In this document: positions 62,247 to 64,000 of the stretch, in pieces
Numbering within the stretch: position 1 is the stretch's first letter
How the letters are laid out: each line of letters starts with the position of its first letter
NCBI RefSeq assembly: GCF_014644555.1
Contig: NZ_BMKX01000001.1
Location: 558,001-622,000, forward strand
Direction of reading: 5' to 3'
Length of the DNA: 64,000 bases
Source: Glutamicibacter ardleyensis
GTDB lineage: Bacteria > Actinomycetota > Actinomycetes > Actinomycetales > Micrococcaceae
The notes under the pieces: model-generated
Seen by the model: the letters and a program-made list of their open reading frames with translations, nothing else
Told to the model about the DNA's origin: nothing
Database searches by the model: none
Position numbers and translations under genes: made by a program

Positions 62247-63262
62247 TACGCAACCCAGTTTTCGTGCGGGTACTGGCGTGGTTCTGGCCACCAAGGGGCC
62301 TTTTCGCGTTCGGCCGAGATGGGGGTTCGCAACGTGCCAACGCCCTCTAGCTCGAGCTCAATGACGTCGCCCGGCTGCAGGAACGTGCCGATTTCAACGC
62401 CCGCGCCGAATCCCATGGTGCCGGAACCGATGAGGTCCCCTGGCTGCAGGCGGTCCGAGATTGAAACATAAGCAAGAAGTTCTGCTGGGGTGTAGACGAA
62501 GTCCTCCACCTTGGTCTCGGAAAGTACCTTGCCGTTGACGCGAACTTGGCCTTTGAGGCCTTCAATGGATTTGATTTCGTCCATTGTGGTGACCCATGGA
62601 CCGATGCCGTAGCCGAAGTCCTTGCACTTCTGCGGGCCCATGCCGATGGGCATTTCCGCGCCCTGGATGTCGCGGGCGCTGAAGTCGTTGAAGACGGTGA
62701 TGCCGAAGAGATGGTCCATCGCGTTATCCGGCGTCAGGTTGCTGCCGGACTTTCCCACGACATAGCCAATCTCCAGTTCCCAGTCCAACTGTTCGGTGAA
62801 ATCCGGGTAGGGCAGTTCCTGGTTATGTCCGTAGGACATTGCAGTGGTGCCCTTGAAGAAGCCCGGGCGGTCATAGATCGAGCGTGCCGGCTGCGACTTG
62901 GCAACAATCCGGTGGAAGTTCTGGATGTGCTTCTCAAAGGTCAGCCCGTCGCGGATGACCGGGGAGTCAACGGCCGCGCGCCAAGAGACTTCATCAATGG
63001 CAAAAGAAGCATCATCGGCTGCAGCCAAGGCGTCGTGTGCTGCGTCAAGGAAGATGGAACCTCCCCCGATTCCCGCGGCCAGGCTTCCGGGAAGCACCGC
63101 CAGAGCAAGTGCTCGGGCGCGCTCTGGTTCGGCACCTTTGCGCTGCAAGGTCAGTGCATAGGCCCTTGCCAGGTCGATAACTCGGCCGGAGTCCGGCTCG
63201 GCGGCAACCAGGCGAATCTGTTCGCCATCGGGGGTGTCTACTGCAATGCGTCCAAATTTCAT
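62246..63262 (-). CDS. Fumarylacetoacetate hydrolase family protein
   Basis: This 338-aa FAH-family hydrolase has the metal-binding region DWELEIGYVVGKSG (Glu pair) and FNDFSARDIQGAEMPIGMGPQKCKDFG, typical of FAH. GSGTMGFGAGVEIG closes the active site. It would cleave a 1,3-dicarbonyl such as fumarylacetoacetate or an acylpyruvate. It starts ATG 63262 with AGGAGAAACC upstream, and a 17-bp dyad lies 25 bp before. It is first in the three-gene operon that ends with acetoacetyl-CoA synthetase. Confidence 0.88.
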   Translation of the reverse strand: MKFGRIAVDTPDGEQIRLVAAEPDSGRVIDLARAYALTLQRKGAEPERARALALAVLPGSLAAGIGGGSIFLDAAHDALAAADDASFAIDEVSWRAAVDSPVIRDGLTFEKHIQNFHRIVAKSQPARSIYDRPGFFKGTTAMSYGHNQELPYPDFTEQLDWELEIGYVVGKSGSNLTPDNAMDHLFGITVFNDFSARDIQGAEMPIGMGPQKCKDFGYGIGPWVTTMDEIKSIEGLKGQVRVNGKVLSETKVEDFVYTPAELLAYVSISDRLQPGDLIGSGTMGFGAGVEIGTFLQPGDVIELELEGVGTLRTPISAEREKAPWWPEPRQYPHENWVA

Positions 63263-63287
63263 GGTTTCTCCTGATTAGTAATAGATT

Positions 63288-63304
63288 CGATACGTACAGT
63301 ATCG
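63288..63304. promoter_or_regulatory. Dyad upstream of the FAH/cupin/AACS operon
   Basis: CGATAC-GTACA-GTATCG is a perfect 6-bp inverted repeat with a 5-bp centre in the operon leader. It resembles a GntR- or IclR-type operator. The regulator is not in the window. Confidence 0.55.
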
Positions 63305-63345
63305 CATTGTGCTTAGGGAAATGCAATGCTTCAAAAACTCATGGA

Positions 63346-64000
63346 TCAGCTGGCCCGCAGCAGCGGCCCGGTTTCGCACAATTCCGCCAGCGGCTTGCGG
63401 CCTGAGAGCATTCCCAGTCCACGGCGAATCTGCGTAAGCAGCTCCCGGCCTATGGGATCCACCGTTAATGTCCTCGCCCGCGCAGCCCATGCAGTTGCCG
63501 CGGCGGCCTGATAGCCATGACGCTCAAGCAGCGCTACGCCGGCTTGCACGTCCATCGATTCACCGGCCGCGGCACCGCGTGCCAGCGCACCCAAGTATCC
63601 GGTGAGCTCCTCGGATCCCAATAACTCAGTACGCACCACCAGACCTTGGCCCGGCAGCTGCGGCAGAAGTTCGTTCACCTCCGACACACACCTCATACCG
63701 GCTTGTTCAGCAAGCTTGTCGAATGGCGGGCCGAGCAGGCTCGCGTCGATTTCTTTAGCCAGCAGTGCTTCAAATCGTTCGCGTACCCCGCCGATCACCA
63801 CATAATCCACGTCGATTCCTGCGCCGCCCAGCAGATGCCGTGCAAGCAGGGCAAAACCGTTATCCGGGGCGTCCACGGCGAACCTGCATCCAGCCAGATC
63901 CGCCATAGTTGCCATCTCGTCACGCGCATAGATGCCCAGCGGGGTGGTCGCCTCGACTTGAGCAATGAGACGCACGTCGGCACCGGCCCGATCCCATTCG
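63346..64000 (-). CDS. ABC transporter solute-binding protein, NMT1/TauA type (5' end outside window)
   Basis: About 217 residues are visible, with the frame open at the edge. The sequence EATTPLGIYARDEMATMADLAG, then VDAPDNGFALLARHLL and GGVRERFEALLAKEIDASLLGPPF, matches the second half of taurine/sulfonate/pyrimidine-precursor type binding proteins. The N-terminal lipobox or signal peptide would be outside. Its permease and ATPase are not seen. It may be a component of uptake for the substrate of the adjacent FAH operon. Confidence 0.75.
   Translation of the reverse strand, partial: EWDRAGADVRLIAQVEATTPLGIYARDEMATMADLAGCRFAVDAPDNGFALLARHLLGGAGIDVDYVVIGGVRERFEALLAKEIDASLLGPPFDKLAEQAGMRCVSEVNELLPQLPGQGLVVRTELLGSEELTGYLGALARGAAAGESMDVQAGVALLERHGYQAAAATAWAARARTLTVDPIGRELLTQIRRGLGMLSGRKPLAELCETGPLLRAS

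Noticed and set aside
1-64000. tRNA, rRNA, CRISPR arrays and intact insertion sequences
   Set aside because: None recognised by reading. The island ends show no tRNA gene and no integrase.

Overview
This window comes from a high-GC Gram-positive actinobacterium, most likely a member of the Micrococcaceae (Arthrobacter/Glutamicibacter type). The signs are the gene families present, frequent GTG/TTG starts, ATGA and TAATG start-stop overlaps, F420-linked and ECF-transport genes, and a probable DtxR/IdeR-type iron box. The taxonomic call is by eye, without a database search.

Layout. 1-7.2 kb: the 5' part of an SH3/VanY-type cell-wall peptidase, then a TetR gene divergent from an SDR / thiolase / MFS / acyl-CoA ligase operon with paired TetR-like operators. 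7.3-9.8 kb: a frameshifted Fic gene with a 13-bp palindromic operator, and an AAA ATPase preceded by 9-bp tandem repeats. 10-16 kb: a heterodimeric ABC exporter, a PrxQ peroxiredoxin and an aldehyde dehydrogenase. 16.7-21.3 kb: a CsoR-like operator and a CopB-type copper ATPase with a Gly-His repeat, a DHA2 drug exporter and a second PrxQ. 21.4-25.7 kb: a PCD-VOC fusion, an AAA ATPase, a remnant transporter and an MFS exporter. 25.8-31.8 kb: a possibly iron-regulated peptide/metallophore-type ABC importer followed by a PheC-like lipoprotein. 31.8-37.2 kb: an OYE-family reductase and an ECF transporter (A, T, S) with a nucleoside hydrolase.

The main accessory segment is 37.25-50.2 kb and is visibly AT-richer than its flanks. 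It holds a C5-cytosine methyltransferase and a NaeI-family restriction enzyme facing each other tail to tail. Next to them is a tightly packed four-gene operon: a large sacsin-like GHKL ATPase, a MORC/MutL-like GHKL ATPase, a PD-(D/E)XK protein and a Z1 ATPase. Together these look like a restriction system combined with an Mza-like, MORC/Z1-type defence module that lacks AIPR. Three similar short sequences in the same orientation bracket the two modules. A truncated PLP-decarboxylase fragment marks the right border.

50.2-64 kb: SRPBCC protein, PhoD-like phosphatase, YbdK-like carboxylate-amine ligase and TerC. An orphan AbiEi antitoxin follows, with only the first 24 codons of its AbiEii toxin left. 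Then come an F420-dependent reductase, a broken metallo-beta-lactamase-fold gene, a DJ-1/PfpI protein, a KGG stress protein with SFG repeats, an acetoacetyl-CoA synthetase / cupin / FAH-hydrolase operon, and an ABC solute-binding protein cut by the window edge. Many gene ends carry long perfect hairpins, several with 2-3 nt loops and no U-tract, probably actinobacterial terminators. I see no rRNA, tRNA, CRISPR array or intact insertion sequence.
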